The translations under genes and the position numbers were made by a program. A stretch of DNA of 28,609 nt from an uncultured Erysipelotrichaceae bacterium (lineage in GTDB: Bacteria; Bacillota_I; Bacilli_A; RF39; UBA660), in assembly GCA_902796215.1 (NCBI GenBank), contig CADBNY010000151.1, positions 1-28,609 on the forward strand, given 5' to 3'. Below are positions 8,204 to 18,562 of the stretch, piece after piece; the stretch's first letter is position 1; each line of letters starts with the position of its first letter. Below the pieces are notes generated by a model, which did not search any database, was not told where the DNA came from, and was given only the letters and a program-made list of their open reading frames with translations.

Positions 8204-8848
8204 TTACAATATCTCAATATTATCTTCTGTTTTTTTATCTTCTAATGACTCTTTCTTAATATTTTCTTCTTCATTTTTCCCTTTTTTTGATTCACTATTT
8301 TCATCACCAGAAGAATCCATAGTAAGTTCAACTTTTTCATAACGAACAATCATAATAAATTCATATACATGGTAAATAAAGACAATAAGGATTGGTAATA
8401 ATACACAAAATAAGAAACCAATTCTACTCTCTAAAAAATTCAAAATAGACCCAAGTTTATGATAAGTATGAGAATATTTTCCTAATACTCTAGTACCAAC
8501 AATACTAGTTGGTCCAGAATCATCAACTGTATATAAATAACTATAATCATCATTTTTTATGCTCATTACAGGAGAGCTTTTAATAATATAATCATCATTA
8601 TATACAGCATAATAATAAATCAAATCACCCTCATTAATGTCATTACTATTTTTGACAACTAATAAATCACCTTTTTTAGTATTATCAATATTTTTTTCAG
8701 CAAACAAATCAATATTTGTAAAAGTATAATCTCCAAATTGAGTATATCCATACTTATTTCTACACAATAAGAAACAAGTTAGAACAATAACATAAACAAT
8801 AATAATAAATTCTACTACAAACCAAATTCCCCTTAAAAACTTCTTCAT
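8204..8848 (-). CDS. catalytically inactive SipW-type signal peptidase homologue
   Basis: 214 aa. The architecture is that of S26 peptidases: N-terminal membrane segment (about 8-28), a periplasm-side domain with KKGDLLVVK (58-66) and NEGDLIYYY (72-80), a TRVLGKYSHTYHKLG stretch, and a C-terminal membrane segment (about 142-160). The aligned catalytic positions are changed. Where the neighbours have VASGSM or VATGSM this protein reads FTNIDL (43-48), and where they have THR it reads KSS (90-92). It therefore lacks both Ser and His. The C-terminus is a highly charged Lys/Glu tail ending NIEIL. It follows the giant surface protein gene and may be a scaffold or regulator for the active enzyme (inference). 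A TTGAAA-17-TACGAT sequence lies in the 64-nt gap upstream but sits very close to the start, so it is doubtful as a promoter. Confidence 0.72.
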   Translation of the reverse strand: MKKFLRGIWFVVEFIIIVYVIVLTCFLLCRNKYGYTQFGDYTFTNIDLFAEKNIDNTKKGDLLVVKNSNDINEGDLIYYYAVYNDDYIIKSSPVMSIKNDDYSYLYTVDDSGPTSIVGTRVLGKYSHTYHKLGSILNFLESRIGFLFCVLLPILIVFIYHVYEFIMIVRYEKVELTMDSSGDENSESKKGKNEEENIKKESLEDKKTEDNIEIL

Positions 8849-8912
8849 ATAATATCACCATCCTAATCGTATCACAAATATCTTTTAATTTCAAATATTA
8901 TATTCATTTTTT

Positions 8913-11900
8913 CTACGATGTTTTTTTATGAATAATAATATACTTTGTTTCACTATCAATTAATTGATTATTATCATATAATTTAAAGACTATTCGATAA
9001 GTTCCACTCGTTAAAGATGTCTGTAAATTAAAGTCCAAATTCCTTTCTGTTAAACCGTTCATATCTAGATACATTTCATTTCCACTAGCAGGAATAAAAG
9101 CATTACTAAATACAGACCTAAATGGTATTGAAGTAAATTGAGTAGAATCAATAGAATCAATATCGCGTTTAAATAATTCTACTCTAAGATTTGGATTAGT
9201 AAGTTGGGAATTATACTTAATATGATAAGTATTAGTAGTTCTACCATTCATATTTTTCCCTGTTTCTCCATCAATAATCTTATCCTTATCATCACCATCT
9301 ACAATAATAGAATTATCAGCACTTACAACATAAACAGTAAATTCTTGAGTAATAGAATTTTCATAAATAGAATTATGCAAGCCATCATCAGAAGCAAATA
9401 ATGTATATCGAATTTTATATTCGCCTGGAGGTAAATCTTTTGTAACAGTAATTTTCGGTAACTTATCCAAATTAGATACTTTATTTGCTAACTTAATTCT
9501 AAAAATTCCATCCCCATCAGCAAAATATTCATGATTATCTAACATGATACTAGTACCAGTTAACATACTAGAACTAACAGAAACTCCCTCTTTATCAAAT
9601 AACGAAACATTAAGCCCCATACTACTTGATTCATAATTAGTATCAATTACAGATTGTCTATTTTCTGTTTCATTATATTGAATTCTAGTAGAATAATTAA
9701 ATTCATCAGCTACATTGTAATATAAATAAGAATCATTATTGGCAAAAGTCTGATTTAAGACAATATTACTGCTATCATAAGTATTATAAACCATTAAAGA
9801 TTCTCGAATACCTAAAACATTAAAAACAGTACGATCTTCATGATTACGAAGTTCAAATAACATAGAATTACCTAAATGTTCACCAGTAGTACCTGTTTCT
9901 TTAAAATCAAAAATAAACATAAATTCTTCATCAACTAAACCAACCTCATCATCATAATAAGCATGATTAGCTACCCTATCATCGTAAGTATTATTATTAC
10001 TAGTACTGCCCATTTTAATAAAATTATGAAGTGGATAAACAATTTCATTATATAAAGATAATTGCTCTAAAGAATCATTGTATATATCTTGAGTTACCGT
10101 AAAATAGTAATAATCTGGTCGATTAGGATTTGCTCCATAATCAAGCATAGTAATCATTGTATTAACTGGTAATGGATGATTCGTAGTTAAAACATGATAA
10201 TTTTGATTATTATTTCCATATACACTTTCAAATCTATCATTCCAAGCAGTTAATGAATAATATGTACTAAATTGACTCTGATTTGTAATATTAACTAAAG
10301 TTGATGAAGGCATTTCATACCTTTTATCATATGTGATAGAAGCATCATAACTATCTGCATCATCATATTTTCTAGAAACTAAATTAATAGTAACCGTAAT
10401 AAATTTAATATCATATTCAATAGCATTCTTAGGAATATCCGCCCTTAAAGTTAAAACTACAGTACCAAGTCTTCCCTGGCTATTAATATTTTTAGCATGA
10501 TACAAGTAAAACATCAAAGATGGAGGAAGTTTTCTACTATCTGTTTTATAATTCTTATCACCTGTCAAAGCTCCCCCATTTTGACTCAATAATTTAGTCA
10601 CACCATAACCGGTCCATTCTTGCGTTTCAGCCTTCATTGAAAGACCTAAAATATTATTTGCTTGTTCTTCTGTTCGACCAACCCTAGGAACATTATTCGA
10701 ATCCACTAATTGAATTTCACTATTTAATCCACTACTATCAAATCCAATAGCACTAAAGTTTGTATTACCATCAGCAAAATCAATCAATTGCAATTCATAA
10801 GTACCTAAAGAAGAATACTTAGAAGCAGTCAAAGTAAATTCATAATTAATAGCTTCAAAACCAATAATCCAACGATAACCAGTTTCACCAATTGGACTAG
10901 GATCAATATAAGCAACCTTAACTTCTGTATAATCATCATTTAAATAATTTGAATAAAAACCATCTTTTGTAATATCATGATCAACATTATGAAGACCAAT
11001 AACATAACTACCTCCAACAATTTCTAATCCAGCATTACCAGTATCACCATAACTTAAATCATCATCATATAAACCATAACGATAAGTACCATTATCATAA
11101 CCAGTATACATTCCAAAGAAAGTCATACCAGTTACTCTACCATAAGCAGTAGCAGCTTGATTAATTGTAACATTCAAATTTTGACCAGGTAGCATATAAA
11201 TCCGATTATCAACGTTTTTAGTAACACTTCCACTATCATCATCAATATCAACAATCGCTGGTACTAATGTACCATTAGAGTCAACTCCACTATATAATTC
11301 TTTTAATAAATTTGCATTATGTTGAAGTAATAAAACACTATCATTTTTCAATATTAATTTATCAATAATATTAAATGAATATAAAATATCAGAATACTCA
11401 TTTGTTCTATCCGTTGTACCTTCAAGCTCAATAACAGAATGATCAATAATCAAATTATTAGCTCTTTGAATAGAAATGCTTTTATTAGGAGCTTCTCTAG
11501 AACCTAAATTTTTAATAGTAATATTAGAAGTTCCTGAAGAACTAGAAGCATTTCCAGAACCAAAAACACTACCATTTATAATAAAATCATGATTATTATT
11601 TATATATCCTGTACCATTAATATCAACATCAATTCCTCGGGTAACGGAGATAAATGTCCAGTCATAAGTCTCACTACCACTAGCATTACTCTCTCCTCCA
11701 CCAAAAACTGTTCCACTAATATGAATATCATCTTCATGAAGTCCATTGACAGATACAGAACTAGTACCAATGTTAGTATCAGTTGTTCCATAAACAATAG
11801 CCATTTTAGGTCCGCCATAAACATTTCCATGAATAATTCCTCCTACAAGATTAACAGTAGCAATAGAATTACCCACACTTTGAAGTCCAGTACTTGCAGC

Positions 11901-14900
11901 ATTCCCGGAACCAAACACACACCCTGCATTAGGAGCTTCACTAGAAGATGTTCCAATTTCTGATTCACCATCAATAGTAATTGTTGAATTTGTATGAACT
12001 ATCGCAGTACTACCATTACCTCCCGCAAAAGCATTACCTAAAATATGCGCATCAGTTACAAAAACACTAGTACTACCTTCAACAACTCCTTCACATCCAC
12101 CACCATAAATATTATTAGAAACAGTAGAACCATCAATATCTAAAATAGTATTACCCGTAACACCAGCAGCATTACCACCACCATAGATATCAACAGCTGT
12201 AATAGAACCAACTATTACATTCGAAGAGCCAACACTAGCCTCGTTTCCTCCACCATAAATAGTGTGAACATCACCTTCATTTGCCGTAACATTAGCAACA
12301 CTTGTAATACCTCCATGATTATTTCCCCCATAAACAGTTTGAACTCTAATATTAGAGTTTGGAATATTATTACCTAACTGAACATTAGATGTTCCAACAT
12401 TACCAGATTCGTTAGAACCTCCAAATAAATTTGTAATTGTACCACTTTCAACTAATACATTTGTATTTGTAACTCCGGCTTCATTCCCTCCGCCATAAAC
12501 ATTTGTTATATTACCACTATGAATATTAACTTGACTTATTAAAGAAGAAGCATTGTCTCCTCCACCAAACAAATTCGTAATAGAAGAAGATGTAGTATCA
12601 ATATTAGCATTAGTCGTTTGTCCACCTTGATTATTCCCACCATATGCACTTGTTATAATAGAATTGACAATATAAACATTACCTGTACCTACAGTTCCAG
12701 AAACATTAGAACCACCAAAGACAGAGTGAAGAGTATCATTTTGAATACTTATATTAGTAGCCGTAAGACCAGCTTTTCGTCCTCCACCATAAACATCTTG
12801 TAAAGAATCAATATACCCAGAAACAGTAACATTACTAGTACCAGAAGAAGCTTCATTTCCTCCACCATAAATATCCCCACTAATATCGGCCCCAACAATT
12901 GAAACATTAGTAATACCTGTCGAACCATCTATATTATTACCACCATAAATATCTGTGACAGAACCGCTAGTTACTGTAACATGAGACTCTGTAACTGTTC
13001 CTAATAAATTAGAGCCACCATATAAATTGCCCGTAATAGTAGAACCCTGTAAATAAATATTAGTGCTATCTTGATTAACTTCATTTCCTCCACCAAAGGC
13101 ATTACCAATCGAGCCAGCGTTTAAATAAACAACATCTCCACTACTAGGCTTTCCAGAGGCATCAAAACCACCAAAAACTTTACCAATAGAGCCACCATTA
13201 ATATTAACAGTAATATTTCCCAATACATAAGGAGTAGCAGAATCACTTCCTTGAGCTCCACCAAATACACTGCCATGAATAATACCATTAGAAACAGTAA
13301 CATTAGTATTTCCACTAGCTGTTCCACTTATTGATGTTGCATTAACAGTTCCATAAGCACTACCACCATAAACAGAACCATTTATTACAGGATGATTAGA
13401 TACAGTATTACCAATAGACACATTAATATTTGAATTAACAAATGTATTATTTCCTCGTCCACCACCATAAACATTATGTGTAATATTTCCATCATAAACA
13501 TTTACATTTACTGAACCATAGACAAGTCCTTCATTATCAGAACCACCATATATATTTCCGATTGTTCCGCCATATATATTAATATTAATAGCACTAGATG
13601 AAGAATAATTAGATTGACCAAATCCAGCTGATTTAGAACCACCATATATATTTCCGATTGTTCCATCTAAAACGTCAATGCTAGAAGAGGATGTATTAGC
13701 ATATTGTGTACCAGCAGAGCCATAATTACCTCCCCCATAAACACTCTTATTAATCGTTGCTCCATTAACAATAATACGTGAATTATAAACAGTTCCTTTA
13801 GATGTAGAACTAGTATTACCTCCACCAGCTCCAAAAACAGAACCAGATTCTACTCCATACAAAGAATCTATCTCATCACCAATAACTGCATCTCCACCAA
13901 TATAAATAAGAGTAGAACCTTGGACAATTCCATCAGTAGTATCGGAAGAACTATAACTATCAGAACCACCAAGAACACTATAATGAACTTTACCACCTGT
14001 AACATTTATAATACGGTTCCCTTGCGTAGTAGAATGACCAGCTCCTCCATATATTTGCCGAACCTCTCCTCCAGACATTCCAATAAAAGAAGAATTAGAA
14101 TTCACTCCACCATTAAAACCATAGCCACCTAAAGCAATATTAATATATCCACCTTCAATTTTTACACCTGTAATGGATTCTACATTTTTTGCATTCCATC
14201 CACCAATATATAAGCCGGTAGTACCATCAGTATTAGCAGTACCATTTGTATTAAAACCATAAGTACCACTTTTCAAAGTTGTAAAAGATAAAAACAAACT
14301 ATTACTTCCTGCTATATTAGAACCACTATTGGAATAACCATCAAGACCAATTAAAAACCATAAATTATCATTATTATTATTAATTCGATCATAATCATTA
14401 CCTAATATATTTTCCTCATTGAAAGTTGATGTATAACTTCCACTATCTGCACCACAACGATATGAATAATATCTTCCAGTTTCAATAATAACCTTAAAAG
14501 AACCACTAGCACCATTAGTAACGCCACCATAAATTCGATTTGCTATCAAATAATTATTACCTCTACTGCTAGTTACATTTCGCCCAATTTTGAAATTATT
14601 AGAATTTGCATAAATTGCATAAGTTGTTGGTTCATCACCCATAGAATAATTATTTGAACCAGTACCACTAGGACCATAAAATTTAATATTTTCAATAACC
14701 AAGTCATTTCGAACAGTCAAGTTATTTGCAACATTAAGAATTCCTGTAGGATTAGTTGCATTAATATCCGTACCCGTTACAGTAAAAGGTCTATTCACTG
14801 AAATATTAGAAATAGTTAAAGCTGTAGTACTAGTATATCTAAAAATATTAGTATCCCTAGTAACTAAATAAAAATATTTATTAGAATCAACAATTTCTCC

Positions 14901-17240
14901 ATTATATTCTTCAACTATTGATATCGAATTACCTCGTGAATTTAAAATTGAATCATTATACCTAATCATTTTATAGGCTGTAGTACAATCACTAGCATTA
15001 GTACATAAAGTACCATCACCAGTATAATATTCTTTAGTACTAATCATATCAATAGTTGGATTACTTACTTGATAAAATAAGCCTACTGTACTTTGTCCAG
15101 CTAATAAAGTAGTTGTATAATGTGGAATTTGTACAGTATCCCAATAACTACCATTAGAATCAGCAATAAGATTCATATAATTAGAACTGTAATAATATAT
15201 TGTTGTCTCTGTATTATCCCCTGTCGAATCAAAATCCGGTATAAATGTATAATTACCACCAGTATATTCAGTACCACCAACAATACCACTTGTATTTGCT
15301 CTATATGCATAACAAGTACTATATCTAGGGCATCTTGTCCTAGTACCACCAACATAAGTATAAGTAGTGCCAGACTGATTTGTCTTATACCAAATTCCTT
15401 GTGGCATATACCCATCATTCCGCACATAAGAACGAGTATATTCCATTATTGCATAATTCTGTTTCCAATAAGCTCTTCCTTGTATATTTTCCTGTGTATA
15501 ATGAGAAAATGTACTCATAGATTGCATGGACATAGAATTAAAATCACTAATATCACTAGCACTAGTCACAACATCAGCTTTAATCCAACTAGCATTTAAA
15601 TGAACAATAATCTGACTTCCACCATCCACAGGAATATCCATATATCTGGTATAATTATTCTTTTGAAATCCAATTATTGAACTCTCACATATAGAATCAC
15701 TAGAATCACTATTTTGATTGCACACCCATCCATTAAATCCATATTCAGAATTATTAATGTAAGGTCTCTTAGAAAAAGGATTATCAATAAGTTCAATATG
15801 AATATAATGATTACCATTATTATCAGTTAATAAATTACCATTAGAATCTCTCTCTAATCCATAATATTTATAATAAACAAACTTATTAATAGCGTTTTCC
15901 CCATTTATAGGAGACATAAATCCTACTAAAGAACTATTATTAATATCAACACCATCATAAATCATTTGTACTTTTACCAAATATTGATCATCATAATATC
16001 CAGAATTAGTACTAGGTAAAGAAGTATTTTGAACCTCTGTATAATTTAAACCCTTTAAATAATTATAATCACTATCAAGATCATTAACATAAAAAGTATT
16101 TCCTGATAAACCAGATTCATGAGTAATAATATTACTAGCACCCCTAGTTTTAATAGAAAAAGAAAAATTACTAGGTTTATTATCAATAATATTACTTGTT
16201 TTTATTTCTTCTTGCTTAACATATTTTTTCAAAACAAATTGATTTTCTTCATAATCCCAATAATAATCACTACTATTATCATTAAATTCAGAAAGTAACA
16301 TTTCATTAGAAATTTCCTCTCCATCTAAATATATTTTTCCATCTTTCACAATATAATGATTTTTAATTTTCTCATTAGAAAAATTAATATCATTCATATT
16401 TTCCAATGAAATATTACTAATAACTTTATATACTTCTCCATCTATATTATCCGATATAATACCAATTTTATTATTATTATCATTTCCTCTAATTCTTCCT
16501 ATAAAGGATAAATTATACAAATAACTATTAGAAGAAACACTTTTAGTAAATACACCAATATAATTATCACTACTTTTTATATCAGCATAATCAATGTCAA
16601 AATCAATAAATGATAAATTTACAAATTGGCTTAATACAGTTTCTTCATTTATATTCTCATCTTTACTGTTTGTTAAAACTTCTCCAATAAATCCTACAAT
16701 ATTATTATATTCATGCTCATTTTCATTTACTTTTATTTTAAAAGACCTCATTATAAGATTTTCAATACTAGCATTTTCAACTTTAGTAAATAAAGAATAA
16801 TATGAAACATTATCTACAACAACATCTTGATCTATTTTTAAATTATAAATAGAATGTCCCCTACCATCAAAATGTCCTTTAAATATTTTATCCTCTTCCG
16901 AAGTAATAATACCAATACTAGAAAAGCTCTTATCTCCAAAATTTAAATCACCATCTAAAGCATAATATTTATCTTGATAAGATTGATAATTATCTCCTTC
17001 TATTAAATTTTTAAAATAAACAAATTCCTCTGGACTTCTAATAATATATGGATTTTCACTTGTTCCATTTCCAGATTCAAATTGAGTTGCTACTGAAACT
17101 CCATCCCATGGTTGCTCCAACGAACCAAAAGTAAGTTTACCCGTTAAAAGTAAATAAATAAAAAAAGAAAAAGAAAGCACAATAAAAGCAATGAAAAAAG
17201 AAATAAAGGTTTTTTTATAAATTTCATTTCTTATTTTCAC
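8913..17240 (-). CDS. giant surface protein with GLUG-like and Y/F-G-G repeat regions
   Basis: About 2775 aa. Basic N-terminus with one hydrophobic segment (about 11-32), then QPWDGVSVA and a GxGTxxNPY motif. A GLUG-like region follows (to about 165) with FKGHFDGRGHSIYNLKI. Residues about 380-560 resemble Listeria-Bacteroides/InlB B-type repeats and contain paired cysteines. Residues about 903-1897 carry about thirty units ending in [VIL][YF]GG[GSN], likely a long beta-helix or stacked beta-sheet. The C-terminal 850 residues hold Ig-like beta domains. No LPXTG, choline-binding or C-terminal membrane anchor is present, so attachment would be through the N-terminal segment unless it is cleaved. 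GTG at 17240 is chosen because GGGTGG lies 5 nt upstream; GTG 17249 is the alternative. Likely adhesin or envelope-spanning protein, probable client of the SipW-type enzyme encoded 5-15 nt upstream. Confidence 0.82.
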   Translation of the reverse strand: MKIRNEIYKKTFISFFIAFIVLSFSFFIYLLLTGKLTFGSLEQPWDGVSVATQFESGNGTSENPYIIRSPEEFVYFKNLIEGDNYQSYQDKYYALDGDLNFGDKSFSSIGIITSEEDKIFKGHFDGRGHSIYNLKIDQDVVVDNVSYYSLFTKVENASIENLIMRSFKIKVNENEHEYNNIVGFIGEVLTNSKDENINEETVLSQFVNLSFIDFDIDYADIKSSDNYIGVFTKSVSSNSYLYNLSFIGRIRGNDNNNKIGIISDNIDGEVYKVISNISLENMNDINFSNEKIKNHYIVKDGKIYLDGEEISNEMLLSEFNDNSSDYYWDYEENQFVLKKYVKQEEIKTSNIIDNKPSNFSFSIKTRGASNIITHESGLSGNTFYVNDLDSDYNYLKGLNYTEVQNTSLPSTNSGYYDDQYLVKVQMIYDGVDINNSSLVGFMSPINGENAINKFVYYKYYGLERDSNGNLLTDNNGNHYIHIELIDNPFSKRPYINNSEYGFNGWVCNQNSDSSDSICESSIIGFQKNNYTRYMDIPVDGGSQIIVHLNASWIKADVVTSASDISDFNSMSMQSMSTFSHYTQENIQGRAYWKQNYAIMEYTRSYVRNDGYMPQGIWYKTNQSGTTYTYVGGTRTRCPRYSTCYAYRANTSGIVGGTEYTGGNYTFIPDFDSTGDNTETTIYYYSSNYMNLIADSNGSYWDTVQIPHYTTTLLAGQSTVGLFYQVSNPTIDMISTKEYYTGDGTLCTNASDCTTAYKMIRYNDSILNSRGNSISIVEEYNGEIVDSNKYFYLVTRDTNIFRYTSTTALTISNISVNRPFTVTGTDINATNPTGILNVANNLTVRNDLVIENIKFYGPSGTGSNNYSMGDEPTTYAIYANSNNFKIGRNVTSSRGNNYLIANRIYGGVTNGASGSFKVIIETGRYYSYRCGADSGSYTSTFNEENILGNDYDRINNNNDNLWFLIGLDGYSNSGSNIAGSNSLFLSFTTLKSGTYGFNTNGTANTDGTTGLYIGGWNAKNVESITGVKIEGGYINIALGGYGFNGGVNSNSSFIGMSGGEVRQIYGGAGHSTTQGNRIINVTGGKVHYSVLGGSDSYSSSDTTDGIVQGSTLIYIGGDAVIGDEIDSLYGVESGSVFGAGGGNTSSTSKGTVYNSRIIVNGATINKSVYGGGNYGSAGTQYANTSSSSIDVLDGTIGNIYGGSKSAGFGQSNYSSSSAININIYGGTIGNIYGGSDNEGLVYGSVNVNVYDGNITHNVYGGGRGNNTFVNSNINVSIGNTVSNHPVINGSVYGGSAYGTVNATSISGTASGNTNVTVSNGIIHGSVFGGAQGSDSATPYVLGNITVNINGGSIGKVFGGFDASGKPSSGDVVYLNAGSIGNAFGGGNEVNQDSTNIYLQGSTITGNLYGGSNLLGTVTESHVTVTSGSVTDIYGGNNIDGSTGITNVSIVGADISGDIYGGGNEASSGTSNVTVSGYIDSLQDVYGGGRKAGLTATNISIQNDTLHSVFGGSNVSGTVGTGNVYIVNSIITSAYGGNNQGGQTTNANIDTTSSSITNLFGGGDNASSLISQVNIHSGNITNVYGGGNEAGVTNTNVLVESGTITNLFGGSNESGNVGTSNVQLGNNIPNSNIRVQTVYGGNNHGGITSVANVTANEGDVHTIYGGGNEASVGSSNVIVGSITAVDIYGGGNAAGVTGNTILDIDGSTVSNNIYGGGCEGVVEGSTSVFVTDAHILGNAFAGGNGSTAIVHTNSTITIDGESEIGTSSSEAPNAGCVFGSGNAASTGLQSVGNSIATVNLVGGIIHGNVYGGPKMAIVYGTTDTNIGTSSVSVNGLHEDDIHISGTVFGGGESNASGSETYDWTFISVTRGIDVDINGTGYINNNHDFIINGSVFGSGNASSSSGTSNITIKNLGSREAPNKSISIQRANNLIIDHSVIELEGTTDRTNEYSDILYSFNIIDKLILKNDSVLLLQHNANLLKELYSGVDSNGTLVPAIVDIDDDSGSVTKNVDNRIYMLPGQNLNVTINQAATAYGRVTGMTFFGMYTGYDNGTYRYGLYDDDLSYGDTGNAGLEIVGGSYVIGLHNVDHDITKDGFYSNYLNDDYTEVKVAYIDPSPIGETGYRWIIGFEAINYEFTLTASKYSSLGTYELQLIDFADGNTNFSAIGFDSSGLNSEIQLVDSNNVPRVGRTEEQANNILGLSMKAETQEWTGYGVTKLLSQNGGALTGDKNYKTDSRKLPPSLMFYLYHAKNINSQGRLGTVVLTLRADIPKNAIEYDIKFITVTINLVSRKYDDADSYDASITYDKRYEMPSSTLVNITNQSQFSTYYSLTAWNDRFESVYGNNNQNYHVLTTNHPLPVNTMITMLDYGANPNRPDYYYFTVTQDIYNDSLEQLSLYNEIVYPLHNFIKMGSTSNNNTYDDRVANHAYYDDEVGLVDEEFMFIFDFKETGTTGEHLGNSMLFELRNHEDRTVFNVLGIRESLMVYNTYDSSNIVLNQTFANNDSYLYYNVADEFNYSTRIQYNETENRQSVIDTNYESSSMGLNVSLFDKEGVSVSSSMLTGTSIMLDNHEYFADGDGIFRIKLANKVSNLDKLPKITVTKDLPPGEYKIRYTLFASDDGLHNSIYENSITQEFTVYVVSADNSIIVDGDDKDKIIDGETGKNMNGRTTNTYHIKYNSQLTNPNLRVELFKRDIDSIDSTQFTSIPFRSVFSNAFIPASGNEMYLDMNGLTERNLDFNLQTSLTSGTYRIVFKLYDNNQLIDSETKYIIIHKKTS
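11550..14534 (-). repeat. in-frame repeat array of the giant surface protein
   Basis: About thirty degenerate coding repeats spaced roughly 20-45 codons apart. Each ends in a strand plus [VIL][YF]GG[GSN] and often continues with NEAG or NxxG, then a Val/Asn strand (NVxVxxG). On the plus strand the repeats appear as recurrent CCACCATA-type words. The array is densest between about 11550 and 13980. Units differ widely in sequence, so this is an old protein repeat rather than a recent tandem duplication. Confidence 0.85.
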
Positions 17241-17254
17241 TGCTACCACCCACT

Positions 17255-18493
17255 TTAATAATTATGTATTTTTACAATACGTTCAATTTTATCTAATTCA
17301 AATACTTTCTTATTATCAAACTTATTTGATATTTTTTGCATAAAAGTAATTTGATTTTTTATCTGTTTGATAGCATATTTATCAGAAGTAGATATTTTTT
17401 TAAAATAATTACCTTGATCTACCAACACTTTATATTTTAATATTTTATAAATACCATCAAACATTTCTTGATCATTATAAAGAATAGAATACGTTAATAA
17501 TTGTAAAAAGATATAAACAGGCATATGATATATACGATTACGTACAATTTCTGTCAATCCAACTCTTTCTAAATCATAATCATATAATTCTTGAAATGGT
17601 GGATTATTTATTTCTTCAACAAAATATTTAGTATCTGAAACAAGTAAAATATTACAAAGTTTATAGATATATTGATATTTTTGTAACCATTTTTTAGTCA
17701 TTCTAATTTTAAAAACTTGAGCTTTTTTACATTTTAAAATTGAAGTAACTATATCAATTGTTTCCTTCTCTTTAAGATGATCATTACCTGATACATTTTC
17801 ATGAAGTGAAGATTCAATATCATCTAAAATCTCTATATCAGATGTTTTTTCTAATTCTTTCTCATGATTTTTTTCTAAAGTTTCAATTTCTTGTAATGGA
17901 ATTGTTACTGTTAAACCAGATGGTGCTTCCTCTTTTCGATTACTAGGTGATAAGAATATATCATCAGGTACTTTCTTTTGCTCATCCTTTTCTGTTTTTT
18001 TCGTATCTTTTTCCTTCATAATAAACTTACGAACAATACCATCAAAATTAACTAACGCTAAAAGAATAAAAATAATTAAGAAAACAGCAATAGATTTCAA
18101 AATAAAACTTGGAGAAATAGAGCAACAAACCCTACCTATTATTTGATCTTTCGATATTGCCTCATCTACTGAATTATTTACATCACCTTTAGCAATATAA
18201 TCTTCATTATTGATTTGAATTAAACGATGGGTAATAATTTCTCCATCCTTACTCTTATAAGTAATAATATCATTTAAATGAACATCTTTTGTTAATCGAA
18301 TAAAAATAATATCATCAACTTCTATACTACCTGACATAGAACCAGATGCCACTACAAAATAAGTATGTCCAAAAATATTAACATAATCTTTTTTCATAAT
18401 ATCCGTAACAATAAAGGTATATATACATAAAGTCACTAAAAGAACCAAAAAAATAGATGCAACATATTTAAATATGTTCTTAACTTTAGTCAT
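17255..18493 (-). CDS. SipW-type signal peptidase fused to a C-terminal cytoplasmic domain
   Basis: 412 aa. Residues 1-160 form a complete SipW/ER-type S26 peptidase: membrane segment (about 10-29), VVASGSM with Ser52, DDIIFIR, NDIITYK, ITHRL with His89, AKGDVNNSVDEA with the conserved Asp residues, IIGRV and a second membrane segment (about 131-150). A charged linker (160-240) follows, then an unrecognised, mostly helical domain of about 170 residues (240-412) that should lie in the cytoplasm. Usual SipW proteins end near residue 190, so the extension is unusual. AAGGTGGTGG precedes the ATG. It is the first gene of the unit encoding the giant surface protein and is the obvious candidate to process it. 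Confidence 0.83.
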   Translation of the reverse strand: MTKVKNIFKYVASIFLVLLVTLCIYTFIVTDIMKKDYVNIFGHTYFVVASGSMSGSIEVDDIIFIRLTKDVHLNDIITYKSKDGEIITHRLIQINNEDYIAKGDVNNSVDEAISKDQIIGRVCCSISPSFILKSIAVFLIIFILLALVNFDGIVRKFIMKEKDTKKTEKDEQKKVPDDIFLSPSNRKEEAPSGLTVTIPLQEIETLEKNHEKELEKTSDIEILDDIESSLHENVSGNDHLKEKETIDIVTSILKCKKAQVFKIRMTKKWLQKYQYIYKLCNILLVSDTKYFVEEINNPPFQELYDYDLERVGLTEIVRNRIYHMPVYIFLQLLTYSILYNDQEMFDGIYKILKYKVLVDQGNYFKKISTSDKYAIKQIKNQITFMQKISNKFDNKKVFELDKIERIVKIHNY

Positions 18494-18525
18494 ACAACCA
18501 CCACCTTTACTATTCTTACTATATC

Positions 18526-18534
18526 ATTATAACA
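18526..18534 (-). promoter_or_regulatory. extended -10 promoter of the signal peptidase/giant protein operon
   Basis: TGTTATAAT on the minus strand, 33 nt before the ATG at 18493, with AAGGTGGTGG in between. No good -35 is present. The element lies about 30 nt downstream of the terminator of the type VII operon. Confidence 0.6.
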
Positions 18535-18562
18535 TAGGAAAAAAAATCATAAAAGTGTTTTT

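Noticed and set aside
11550..14534. CRISPR-like regular recurrence of similar words
   Set aside because: The repeats are in frame, degenerate, unevenly spaced and encode Y/F-G-G motifs; there are no identical repeats separated by unique spacers.
11589..15599. Several open frames of 60-160 codons on the plus strand opposite the giant gene, plus alternative minus-strand frames
   Set aside because: They are rich in Ile/Ser/Thr/Asn, lack ribosome sites and homology, and mirror the repeat structure of the giant gene; they are shadows of its repeats.
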